DNA of 5,044 bases from Clostridiales bacterium (GCA_012514855.1 JAAYZL010000342.1:1-5044); one strand, 5' to 3'; positions 1 to 4,885 are shown, counted from the stretch's first letter. Made by a program: numbers and translations. Notes: generated by a model from the letters alone, not told the origin.

Positions 1-295
1 CGTCCTCGAAAAGCTCGTTTTGGACGATGTCGATCAGCTTATCCGCCAGCTCCTCGTCAACAGGAACGAATTCCTCCTGATCGTCGCCGACAGGGACAAC
101 CTTCATGATGTAGGCGTCGCGCTGATGATCGCAGTCGTCGCCGCAGGGTTCGTCCTCGCAGCACTCGCAATCATCCCCGGCCTCCGCCAACAGAGCGTAT
201 TCCTGACCTTCGTAGAAGAAATAATCGAGCACTTCCATGGTAATTTCGTTTCCCTCATCATCCTCGAAGACGACGAGATCCAGTTCATTATCCAC
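1..295 (-). CDS. DUF1292 family protein (YrzB-like), 3' end cut by window edge
   Basis: This is the N-terminal 98 residues of a small, very acidic protein; the C-terminus lies beyond the left edge. It begins MDNELDLVVFEDDEGNEITM, then EVLDYFFYEGQEYALL and, later, AYIMKVVPVGDDQEEFVPVDEE. That is the usual DUF1292 layout: an acidic E-D-E-G-N-E strand, 'YALL', then an 'AYI-x-KV' strand. The family is common in Bacillota and has no established biochemical role. The start is GTG at 293-295, placed nine bases after AAAGGAG (305-311). The ATG at 298-300 is in another frame, and an in-frame TGA lies upstream with no other start. Unusual feature: between the two family blocks sits a cysteine-rich insert at residues 43-57 (CECCEDEPCGDDCDH), with five Cys and one His. 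It could bind metal, but this is inference. It has its own promoter at 350-378, so it appears to be transcribed leftward as the first gene of its unit. Confidence 0.87.
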   Translation of the reverse strand, partial: MDNELDLVVFEDDEGNEITMEVLDYFFYEGQEYALLAEAGDDCECCEDEPCGDDCDHQRDAYIMKVVPVGDDQEEFVPVDEELADKLIDIVQNELFED

Positions 296-304
296 TTCAT
301 CACG

Positions 305-311
305 CTCCTTT
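305..311 (-). promoter_or_regulatory. Ribosome binding site deciding the GTG start of the DUF1292 gene
   Basis: On the minus strand this reads AAAGGAG, nine bases before GTG at 295. An out-of-frame ATG only four bases after it (298-300) would give an unrelated peptide, so the GTG is preferred because it alone opens the DUF1292 reading frame. Confidence 0.75.
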
Positions 312-349
312 CTTCAGTGTATTGAACGCGGCCCCGCCCGTTCGCGTCT

Positions 350-378
350 ATTATACCCGCTGCCCCGAAAAAAATCAA
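350..378 (-). promoter_or_regulatory. Sigma-A-type promoter for the DUF1292 gene
   Basis: On the minus strand the -35 element is TTGATT (373-378; four of six consensus bases). A 17-base spacer follows, then a perfect -10 TATAAT (350-355). Transcription would start near 343, giving a leader of about 48 bases before GTG at 295. The rest of the 296-430 gap shows no gene and no clear terminator for the DUF896 gene that ends at 431. A 12-base block over the -10 and discriminator (345-356) is identical to one at the sigma-factor promoter (4720-4731). Confidence 0.72.
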
Positions 379-430
379 CAGGATTTTCCGACCGGACGGA
401 TACAAATTTGCGCGAATTGGTGCTACAATA

Positions 431-646
431 CTATTCGGGCCTCTGCGCGGCATCCTTGAGCGGCACGCAGCTTCCGTCGGGGTACTGAACGACGGTATTT
501 TCCAATTGGCTGCGGAACTGCTGCCGGAACGCCGCGAGGTAGTTCCGGCGGAGCTCGCCCCGCTCGCGCTGCTCGCCGTCGTTAAGCGGCCGCTCGTGCG
601 CGATGCGGCTGAGCTCGTTGATCCGGTCGATGTGGTGCTTTTCCAT
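431..646 (-). CDS. DUF896/UPF0291 family protein (YnzC-like)
   Basis: This is a complete 71-residue protein. MEKHHIDRINELSRIAHERP at the N-terminus, then LNDGEQRERGELRRNYLAAF and RQQFRSQLENTVV, match the DUF896/UPF0291 pattern: a short helical hairpin whose second helix carries the conserved R-x-x-Y-L-A-A-F-R-x-x-F-R-x-Q-L-E-N motif. Family members are small cytosolic proteins of unknown function. In Bacillus subtilis the homologue YnzC sits in the SOS-controlled yneA region, but I see no LexA-type CGAAC-N4-GTTCG box here, so I do not carry that regulation over. ATG at 644-646 is chosen because GGGAGGG (652-658) ends five bases upstream of it and because the family starts with M-x-K-x-x-I-x-R-I-N-E-L. 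A longer in-frame start at 730 would add 28 residues that do not belong to the family and would overlap the divergent acetyltransferase. The length is normal for the family. Confidence 0.93.
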   Translation of the reverse strand: MEKHHIDRINELSRIAHERPLNDGEQRERGELRRNYLAAFRQQFRSQLENTVVQYPDGSCVPLKDAAQRPE

Positions 647-659
647 GCGATCCCTCCCG

Positions 660-665
660 TACAAT
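660..665 (+). promoter_or_regulatory. Possible -10 element for the acetyltransferase gene
   Basis: TACAAT (five of six consensus bases) lies 28 bases before ATG at 693 and would place the transcript start near 672, just ahead of the AAAGGCGG ribosome-binding region (676-683). No convincing -35 is visible at 16 to 18 bases spacing, where the DNA is T-rich (639-642). The 46-base divergent gap must also serve the DUF896 gene, for which I see no clear promoter. Confidence 0.28.
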
Positions 666-692
666 ATCCTTCCCGAAAGGCGGAAAAAACAG

Positions 693-1172
693 ATGATTCG
701 CGGTAAATTTCTGACCTCGATGGACGACATCTCCGAGATTCTCGACCTCCGCAGGCGCGTGTTCGTCGATGAACTTGGCTTCCCCCCGGGAAACGAGCCC
801 GACGAATTCGACCGGATGGCGGTCTACGCGCTCGCGTTTGACGAAAACGACCGCCCCGCCGGGACCGGCCGGCTGTACATCGACCAAAATGGGCACTTCC
901 GCGTCGGCCGCGTGTGCGTGCTGCCGGACGCGCGCGGCATGGGGCTCTCCGACCTGATCCTTCGGATGCTCTTGTTCCGCGCGCGGGAGCTGAACGCGGC
1001 CTCCGTTTACGTCGACGTCGACCCCGCCGCCGAGGAGAGCTTCGCGCGCTACGGATTCCGGACGTATGAGAGCGGCGCGCCGGTCAGGATGAGGGTTCTG
1101 GCGGAGGACATCGACCTCGGCGGCTCGTGCGCGGGCTGCGCGCAGGACCCGGGCGACCCGACGTGCTACTGA
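693..1172 (+). CDS. GNAT family N-acetyltransferase (ElaA-like fold region)
   Basis: This is a complete 159-residue protein of the Gcn5-related acyl-CoA-dependent acetyltransferase family; the acceptor is unknown. After the N-terminal strand come helix DLRRRVFVDELGF (residues 18-30) and DEFD at 37-40, as in ElaA-like members. AGTGRLYID (56-64) follows. Motif A is VGRVCVLPDARGMGLSDLIL at 71-90, which contains the acetyl-CoA pyrophosphate-binding signature R-G-x-G (81-84). VYVDVDPAAEESFARYGF (105-122) is motif B, ending in the usual Y-G-F. Odd feature: where relatives usually end with a short H-x-x-M-type strand, this protein continues into a cysteine-bearing tail (GGSCAGCAQDPGDPTCY, Cys146, Cys149, Cys158). 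The ATG at 693 follows AAAGGCGG. An upstream in-frame ATG (603) would lie inside the divergent DUF896 gene and is rejected. It is probably a single-gene unit, convergent with the secreted-protein gene. Confidence 0.9.
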   Translation: MIRGKFLTSMDDISEILDLRRRVFVDELGFPPGNEPDEFDRMAVYALAFDENDRPAGTGRLYIDQNGHFRVGRVCVLPDARGMGLSDLILRMLLFRARELNAASVYVDVDPAAEESFARYGFRTYESGAPVRMRVLAEDIDLGGSCAGCAQDPGDPTCY

Positions 1173-1205
1173 AAGCACCCGCCCCGCAGCGAAGGGGGCG
1201 GGCGC
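1172..1205 (-). terminator. GC-rich hairpin between convergent genes, probable terminator
   Basis: Arms of 11 bases (1175-1185 and 1195-1205) enclose a nine-base loop. On the minus strand all pairs form, with one G-U wobble, and a short run of three U follows (1172-1174). This places it 12 bases after the stop of the secreted-protein gene. On the plus strand one pair becomes an A-C mismatch and no U run follows, so it would stop acetyltransferase transcription less well. The short U run makes it a modest terminator. Confidence 0.55.
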
Positions 1206-1217
1206 TCCGGCGTTCGG

Positions 1218-2018
1218 TCAGGCGGATTCCCGGAGCACTTCAATGACGCTGTCCGGGAGCTCGAGCGGCTCGCCGACGGAGTACGTGATGACCATCCAAA
1301 GCTCTAGCTCGCCGTCCTCGCCCATCAGATAGATTTTCGATCTGAGAAGCCGCATTTCCGGGCCGAGCATGTACTCGTATTCCATGCGCTCCCCGGTTTC
1401 CTCCGAGGAGGTGCGCAGATACAGGTTGCCGTCCGCATCCGGCGCCATGGCATGCAGCGTTTCGCCTCCGGCAAGCGGATAATACTGATTGCTCCATATG
1501 GCCTCGAATTCCTCCTCCGAGGACGCCTGCGCCGGTTCGACGGTCGCACCGTCGGCCGAAAGCATGATCGTCCTGTCCGAGAAGGAGTAGACCTCCATGT
1601 CATATCCCTCCATATTGACATAGATCATTTTGCCGAATTCGGTGTCCGTCAGTATGTCGTAGACCGTTGCGTAGAGCGAGCCGTCCTCGTCGAAATAGTC
1701 CATCCGGATGGTGATGGCGCCGTGCTTTTCGACAAGGGTCGTCTCGTCGTTCATGCTGTCGATCACCATGAAGAAGAGCATCTCGCTGCCGTCGGTCTCG
1801 TCCATCCAGAACGGGTAGCTTACCTCCCCGGTCACGGGGTCGACCTCCGCGAGCTCGCCCTCGGTTCCGAGTTCGGCTCCTTCCGCACCTTCCGCCTCGG
1901 GCTCGATCTCCTCCAAGGGCGGCACGGTCTCCGAAGCCGGGATCTTCCACTTCGTCTCCGCGATCGCGCCCATCGGGATCAGCGCGAGCACAACCAGCGG
2001 GGCAATCCATCTGCGCAT
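1218..2018 (-). CDS. Secreted acidic protein of unknown function
   Basis: I do not recognise this 266-residue protein. It opens with a clear Sec signal peptide: Arg2-Arg3, a hydrophobic core (IAPLVVLALIPMG), and a likely signal-peptidase site after Ala-Ile-Ala20. There is no lipobox cysteine, so release or cell-wall retention is more likely than lipidation. After a low-complexity, Glu-rich linker (about 30-62, EIEPEAEGAEGAELGTEGEL) comes a region of alternating strand-like segments, including EMLFFMVIDS, GAITIRMDYFD, SLYATVYDIL, KMIYVNMEGYD and ELWMVITYS. I infer a mostly beta fold. The mature protein is strongly acidic and has essentially no cysteine. A D-x-D-G-N-L element occurs at 194-199. 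ATG at 2016-2018 has AGGAAGGAAGG seven bases upstream. It follows the sigma/anti-sigma/SIMPL operon in the same direction but lies beyond that operon's terminator, so its expression link is uncertain. Confidence 0.82.
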   Translation of the reverse strand: MRRWIAPLVVLALIPMGAIAETKWKIPASETVPPLEEIEPEAEGAEGAELGTEGELAEVDPVTGEVSYPFWMDETDGSEMLFFMVIDSMNDETTLVEKHGAITIRMDYFDEDGSLYATVYDILTDTEFGKMIYVNMEGYDMEVYSFSDRTIMLSADGATVEPAQASSEEEFEAIWSNQYYPLAGGETLHAMAPDADGNLYLRTSSEETGERMEYEYMLGPEMRLLRSKIYLMGEDGELELWMVITYSVGEPLELPDSVIEVLRESA

Positions 2019-2055
2019 ACGAAAGCCTTCCTTCCTATGTACTGTGCATACGAAA
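2011..2055 (-). repeat. Direct repeat of 14 bases spanning the start codon
   Basis: On the minus strand TTTCGTATGCACAG (2055-2042) is repeated 31 bases later as TTTCGTATGCGCAG (2024-2011) with one mismatch. The downstream copy contains the real ATG of the secreted protein. The upstream copy contains an ATG that opens a four-codon reading frame (M-H-S-T-stop) ending at the TAG next to the AGGAAGGAAGG ribosome binding site. Confidence 0.6.
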
Positions 2056-2081
2056 AACCCGGCGCTGTGCCGCGCCGGGTT
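2053..2081 (-). terminator. Intrinsic terminator after the SIMPL gene
   Basis: A perfect 10-base-pair stem (2056-2065 with 2072-2081, core CCCGGCGC/GCGCCGGG) with a six-base loop is followed on the minus strand by U residues, giving GGGTTTTTCG. It lies eight bases past the TAA of the SIMPL gene at 2090-2092. This closes the sigma/anti-sigma/SIMPL transcript. It is also only 34 bases upstream of the next start codon at 2018. Confidence 0.88.
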
Positions 2082-2089
2082 CGTTTCGC

Positions 2090-2785
2090 TTATTCGGTCT
2101 CGAACTCCACCGTGACGGAGGCGCTGACATTGACCAGCGCGGCCTGCACGAGCGTCCCCGCGCCCGCCCCGTCCTCGGCGGCGGCGTACCTGTAGTTGCG
2201 CATGCTGTCGTAGGTGTAGTTGTAGCCCTCGACGATGCTCTCGATGCCCTTGACCTTGAGCCCCGCCGCGGAGGCGAGCACTTCCGACTTGCGCATCGCA
2301 TCCTGCACGGCCATCCCGAGCGCCTCCTCCTGGGAGGCGGTGTCGTCCTTCAAGGTGAACTGCACGTTGTCGAGCGAGTTCGCGCCCGAGGCGAACGCCG
2401 CGTCGATCAGTGCGCCGATGTTCTCGATGTCCTCCGTGCGCACCGACAGGGAGTTGTACGCCGTATAGCCGGCAATGATCTCCGTCCCGATCGTCGAGTA
2501 GTCGTAATTGGCGTAGATGCCGATCGCGTCCGTGTTGATTTCCTTCTCCGAGACGCCCGCGTCGAGCAGCGCCTTCCTGACCGCGGCGATCTTCTCGTTG
2601 ACGGCCGACTGCGCCTGAAGCACGTCCTTGGCCGCCTCGCGCACGCCCAGCGAGATGATCGCGAGATCGCTCTCGACGAGCACCGTGCCGCTTCCCTGCA
2701 CCGTCAGCTTCGCCCCGTCTGCGTACGCCGCGCCCGCCGTCAAAACCAGCGCCGCCACCAGCACCATTGCGAACAGTTTCCTCAT
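2090..2785 (-). CDS. Exported SIMPL domain protein (DUF541, YggE/BP26-like)
   Basis: This is a complete 231-residue protein with a Sec signal peptide (MRK, hydrophobic 4-20, likely cut after Ala-Tyr-Ala22). The rest is one SIMPL/DUF541 domain: LTVQGSGTVLVESDLAIISL (27-46); a long helix through VNEKIAAVRKALLDAGVSEKEI; INTDAIGIYANYDY (83-96); IIAGYTAYNSLSVRTED (103-119), which is the family's G-Y-x-A-x-N-x-L-x-V core; LIDAAFASGANSLDNVQFTL; and EALGMAVQDAMRKSEVLASAAG. It ends with the family's terminal strand VNVSASVTVEFE. Family members are periplasmic or surface proteins (BP26/Omp28, YggE) linked to oxidative stress or ring-shaped assemblies, with no defined enzyme activity. Length is typical. 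ATG at 2783-2785 is six bases after GGGAGGG. It is the third gene of the sigma operon, 34 bases after the anti-sigma gene and just before the terminator. I infer an envelope role under the same control. Confidence 0.92.
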   Translation of the reverse strand: MRKLFAMVLVAALVLTAGAAYADGAKLTVQGSGTVLVESDLAIISLGVREAAKDVLQAQSAVNEKIAAVRKALLDAGVSEKEINTDAIGIYANYDYSTIGTEIIAGYTAYNSLSVRTEDIENIGALIDAAFASGANSLDNVQFTLKDDTASQEEALGMAVQDAMRKSEVLASAAGLKVKGIESIVEGYNYTYDSMRNYRYAAAEDGAGAGTLVQAALVNVSASVTVEFETE

Positions 2786-2819
2786 ACAAATCCCTCCCGA
2801 CCCCGTTTCAATTTTTATG

Positions 2820-4082
2820 TCATTCGTGCCTGCGCCGCTTGCCGACGAGCACGACTCCGACCCAGATGATGCCGATCAGCGCGATGCCGACGCCCGCATA
2901 TGGCGCGATGACCGCGAGCGAGACGCCCATGTCCGCGAAGAACTTGCCGAGCGAATCGAGCGACCGGGCGAAGCCCTGCCTCGCGCCCCCCTCGTCCTTC
3001 TCGCCGCCGGCGATGAGCGTGGCCGCGAGCGGCGCGCCCTCGTTGAGCGCGATGTCGACGCGGGAGTGGTTCAGCTGCGTCGAAAAGCCGCGCAGCGTGC
3101 TCTCGAGTTCGTCGATGTCCGCGTACACTCCGTCGAGCTGCGCTTCGAGCGCCTCGAGCTCCGCCGCGTCGGCCGCCTCGGCGATCAGCGCGTTCAGGCG
3201 ATCCTTTTCGAGGTTCATCGTCCCGAGGCGGCCCTCGGCGTCGTAGTAGTTTGTCGAGACGTCCTTGCGGTTGAGCGCCTCGTAGGTCACGTTGCCCACG
3301 AAGTCCAGCGCCTCGAGGAACGCGTCGAAGTCCTCGCTCGGCACGTCCGCCGCGATCGTGGCCCTGCGCTCGCCGCCCTCGTTGAGCAGCGCGTCGGAGA
3401 GCACCGTCCCGCCGTATTCGTCGACGAGGCCGAAGATCGCCTCGCGCGTCAAGTCAAACGTCTCGGAGTACATCTCCCGAACGGCGCTGACGGCGAGCAG
3501 CCGCTCCCACGCCCGATCGGTGGGAATCTCCGGCTCCTCCGCGAGCATCGGCCCGGCGGGCGCGGCCGCGGCAAACGGCATGCGCTCCGCGGGGATTTCC
3601 GCGTCCTCGGCGGTTCCGTCGGCCTCGATCGACGCGTAGCGCGGCGCGGGGACGGCCGGGAGCTCCGGCGCGGAGGTGTAGAACTCGGCGGGCGGCGCGC
3701 TGAACGACTTATTATGTACGTCCTCGATCGCCGCGGAGTCCCCGCCGAAGTCCAAGACGCCCGTCGAGCGGAACATGACCGTCGTTCCCGCGAGCAGCAC
3801 AAACGCCGCCGCGACCGTCGAGAGCGCCCGGTACACGACCCGGCCCTTCCGGCGGCCCGACTCCCTGCGCACGGCCGCCCTCCAGGCGGCCTGCGCACCG
3901 AGCGGCACGCGGAGGCCGTCGTTCATGTGCTTGAGCGCGCCCGAGAGCGCTTCGGCATTCTTGAGTTCGCAAGAGCATCCGGAGCAGTCCTGCGCATGGC
4001 GGAGGAATTCGCACTGTCCCGGCGGCGCCATTTCGCCGTCGAGGTAGGCGTCCAATTGATCCATGAATTCCCTGCAGTTCAC
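2820..4082 (-). CDS. Zinc-finger anti-sigma factor fused to a DUF4349 membrane domain
   Basis: This is a 420-residue membrane protein. Residues 1-50 are a ZAS/zf-HC2 anti-sigma domain: Cys3 followed by LDAYLDGEM, then His29-x3-Cys33-x2-Cys36, the zinc-binding H-x3-C-x2-C motif that lets such domains hold an ECF sigma factor. A first transmembrane helix lies at about 83-104 (YRALSTVAAAFVLLAGTTVM). An Ala/Pro/Glu-rich extracytoplasmic linker runs to about 195. A DUF4349 domain (about 200-350) follows: RRATIAADVPSEDFDAFLEAL, DVSTNYYDAEGRL, a coiled-coil-like helix (NLEKDRLNALIAEA to DELESTL), and SRVDIAL. A second membrane helix is at about 388-413, followed by a basic KRRRHE tail inside. The start is chosen as GTG at 4080-4082, nine bases after AAGGAG (4092-4097); the in-frame GTG at 4086-4088 would be only three bases away. 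The gene lies 31 bases after the sigma factor it probably inhibits. Confidence 0.91.
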   Translation of the reverse strand: MNCREFMDQLDAYLDGEMAPPGQCEFLRHAQDCSGCSCELKNAEALSGALKHMNDGLRVPLGAQAAWRAAVRRESGRRKGRVVYRALSTVAAAFVLLAGTTVMFRSTGVLDFGGDSAAIEDVHNKSFSAPPAEFYTSAPELPAVPAPRYASIEADGTAEDAEIPAERMPFAAAAPAGPMLAEEPEIPTDRAWERLLAVSAVREMYSETFDLTREAIFGLVDEYGGTVLSDALLNEGGERRATIAADVPSEDFDAFLEALDFVGNVTYEALNRKDVSTNYYDAEGRLGTMNLEKDRLNALIAEAADAAELEALEAQLDGVYADIDELESTLRGFSTQLNHSRVDIALNEGAPLAATLIAGGEKDEGGARQGFARSLDSLGKFFADMGVSLAVIAPYAGVGIALIGIIWVGVVLVGKRRRHE

Positions 4083-4091
4083 GCGCACACT

Positions 4092-4097
4092 CTCCTT
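4092..4097 (-). promoter_or_regulatory. Ribosome binding site of the anti-sigma gene
   Basis: On the minus strand AAGGAG lies three bases from one in-frame GTG (4086-4088) and nine from the next (4080-4082). The second spacing is the workable one. It puts the first zinc-ligand cysteine at residue 3, as is usual for zf-HC2 proteins. Confidence 0.65.
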
Positions 4098-4113
4098 TCT
4101 GTCGTTTCGATTT

Positions 4114-4692
4114 TTAGACGCCGGCGCGGTCGAAAAGTTCCATCTGCCCCGACAGAATTTCCCGGAGCCGCGCGCGCCCCCGGCTGATTCTGGACTTGAT
4201 CGTGCCGACGTTCGTCCCCAGGATATCCGCGATCTCGTCGTAGGCGCAGCCCTGTATGTCGCGCAGCACGATCGCCGAGCGCATGTCCTCCGGGAGCTCG
4301 TGAATCGCCCGGTCGAGCGCGCGCTTCCGCTCGGATCTGAGCGCGTGGTGCTCCGGGGTGTCGAGGTCGTCGGTCGGCGACCAGCCCGTCTCCAGTTTTT
4401 CGTCGAGGGACGTAGCCTTGCGCCGCTTGCTCCGGCGAAGCTCGTCCAGGCACGTGTTCATCGTGATGCGGTAGACCCAGGTCGAAAAGGAGGATTGCCC
4501 CTTGAAGCCGGAAATCGCCCGGTATATGCGCAGCATCGCCTCCTGCAGGCAGTCCTGCGCGTCCTCGTGATTTCCGCACATGCGAAGTGCCACCGCGTAC
4601 ATGCGGCTCTCCTGCGCGCTCAACAGCTCTGAAAACGCCTGTCCGTCGCCCTTCGCCGCGCGGTCGATCAGGTTCCGTTCATCCGCCTGCAC
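4114..4692 (-). CDS. ECF-type RNA polymerase sigma factor
   Basis: This is a 192-residue sigma-70 family protein with only regions 2 and 4, as in the extracytoplasmic-function class. Region 2 (about 5-90) shows LIDRAAKGDGQAFSELL, then HEDAQDCLQEAMLRIYRAIS for core binding and -10 recognition, then FSTWVYRITMNTCLDELRR. A charged linker with P-T-D-D-L-D-T-P-E-H covers about 91-125. Region 4 (about 126-180) shows LPEDMRSAIVLRDIQGCAYDEIADILGTNVGTIKSRISRGRARL in order, ending in the helix-turn-helix that reads the -35. The start is taken as GTG at 4690-4692 because a perfect AAGGAGGT precedes it by six bases. The in-frame ATG at 4717-4719, nine codons upstream, has no ribosome binding site and lies at the predicted transcript start, so it would work only as a leaderless start. 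First gene of the operon with its presumed anti-sigma factor. The target promoters are unknown. Confidence 0.93.
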   Translation of the reverse strand: MQADERNLIDRAAKGDGQAFSELLSAQESRMYAVALRMCGNHEDAQDCLQEAMLRIYRAISGFKGQSSFSTWVYRITMNTCLDELRRSKRRKATSLDEKLETGWSPTDDLDTPEHHALRSERKRALDRAIHELPEDMRSAIVLRDIQGCAYDEIADILGTNVGTIKSRISRGRARLREILSGQMELFDRAGV

Positions 4693-4698
4693 GCAAGC

Positions 4699-4706
4699 AC
4701 CTCCTT
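4699..4706 (-). promoter_or_regulatory. Perfect ribosome binding site fixing the sigma factor start
   Basis: On the minus strand this reads AAGGAGGT, six bases before GTG at 4692. It lies within the first codons of the longer alternative reading from ATG 4719, which argues that the longer start is not the main one. Confidence 0.85.
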
Positions 4707-4724
4707 CGCAAGAATCCATCGTCT

Positions 4725-4753
4725 ATTATACACGAAAATTGCATTTCTGCATA
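4725..4753 (-). promoter_or_regulatory. Promoter of the sigma/anti-sigma/SIMPL operon
   Basis: A perfect -10 TATAAT (4725-4730, minus strand) predicts a transcript start near 4718 and a leader of about 26 bases before the GTG at 4692. The -35 is poor: at 17 bases spacing it reads TATGCA (4748-4753), three of six consensus bases. Basal sigma-A transcription helped by an activator, or overlap with a weak ECF-type promoter, are both possible. I see no convincing AAC/CGT-type autoregulatory pair. Confidence 0.6.
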
Positions 4754-4757
4754 GGGT

Positions 4758-4772
4758 GGATTTTGAAAATCC
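4758..4772. promoter_or_regulatory. Perfect 15-base palindrome upstream of the sigma promoter, candidate operator
   Basis: GGATTTTGAAAATCC has two seven-base arms around a single central G (4765). It is centred about 47 bases upstream of the predicted transcript start of the sigma operon, just beyond the weak -35. This is the usual place for an activator, and it could also serve a repressor. Binding protein unknown. Confidence 0.45.
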
Positions 4773-4814
4773 GCGCAATGCGCGCGCGTGGGTAGTTTTC
4801 CCTCGAATTGCGCG
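4772..4814. repeat. GC-rich inverted repeat in the sigma/tRNA gap
   Basis: CGCGCAAT (4772-4779) and ATTGCGCG (4807-4814) are perfect inverted copies 27 bases apart, set in alternating CG sequence. No U run follows on either strand, so it does not look like an intrinsic terminator. The wider gap 4720-4958 otherwise holds only the two promoters and the palindrome listed separately; I see no gene in it. Confidence 0.35.
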
Positions 4815-4885
4815 CGCTATCGCACGGCGGCGGAGCGGATTCCCCGGGACGCGAGCCGTGCAGAGGGCGGGCGGATTTCTTCTTC

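Noticed and set aside
321..347. Possible LexA-like CGAAC...GTTC pair near the DUF1292 leader
   Set aside because: The half-sites are separated by 12 bases rather than four, and sit downstream of the promoter in a GC-rich leader, so they do not fit the Bacillota LexA box.
385..398. Short hairpin TCCG/CGGA in the gap after the DUF896 gene
   Set aside because: Only four base pairs, and followed on the minus strand by A residues rather than U, so it is not a terminator.
103..453. Minus-strand open frame with an ATG near 298 and 83-codon plus-strand frame in the same place
   Set aside because: Both are shadows. The GTG-started frame ending at the window edge carries the DUF1292 pattern, and the other frames run across its promoter.
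582..1178. Open frame antisense to the acetyltransferase
   Set aside because: Low-complexity Arg/Ala/Val composition without a domain; the plus strand encodes a convincing GNAT protein.
2019..2789. Upstream extension of the secreted-protein frame to a 523-codon reading
   Set aside because: The extra N-terminal part is the SIMPL gene read out of frame and crosses the terminator. The real start at 2018 has a signal peptide and a strong ribosome binding site.
2628..4187. Long open frame of 519 codons on the plus strand opposite the anti-sigma and SIMPL genes
   Set aside because: It is Arg/Ala/Val-rich with no recognisable domain and no ribosome binding site, and it is antisense to two genes with clear domains. 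This is a typical high-GC shadow frame.
4063..4632. Plus-strand open frame opposite the sigma factor
   Set aside because: Antisense shadow with no domain, against a clear two-region ECF sigma factor.
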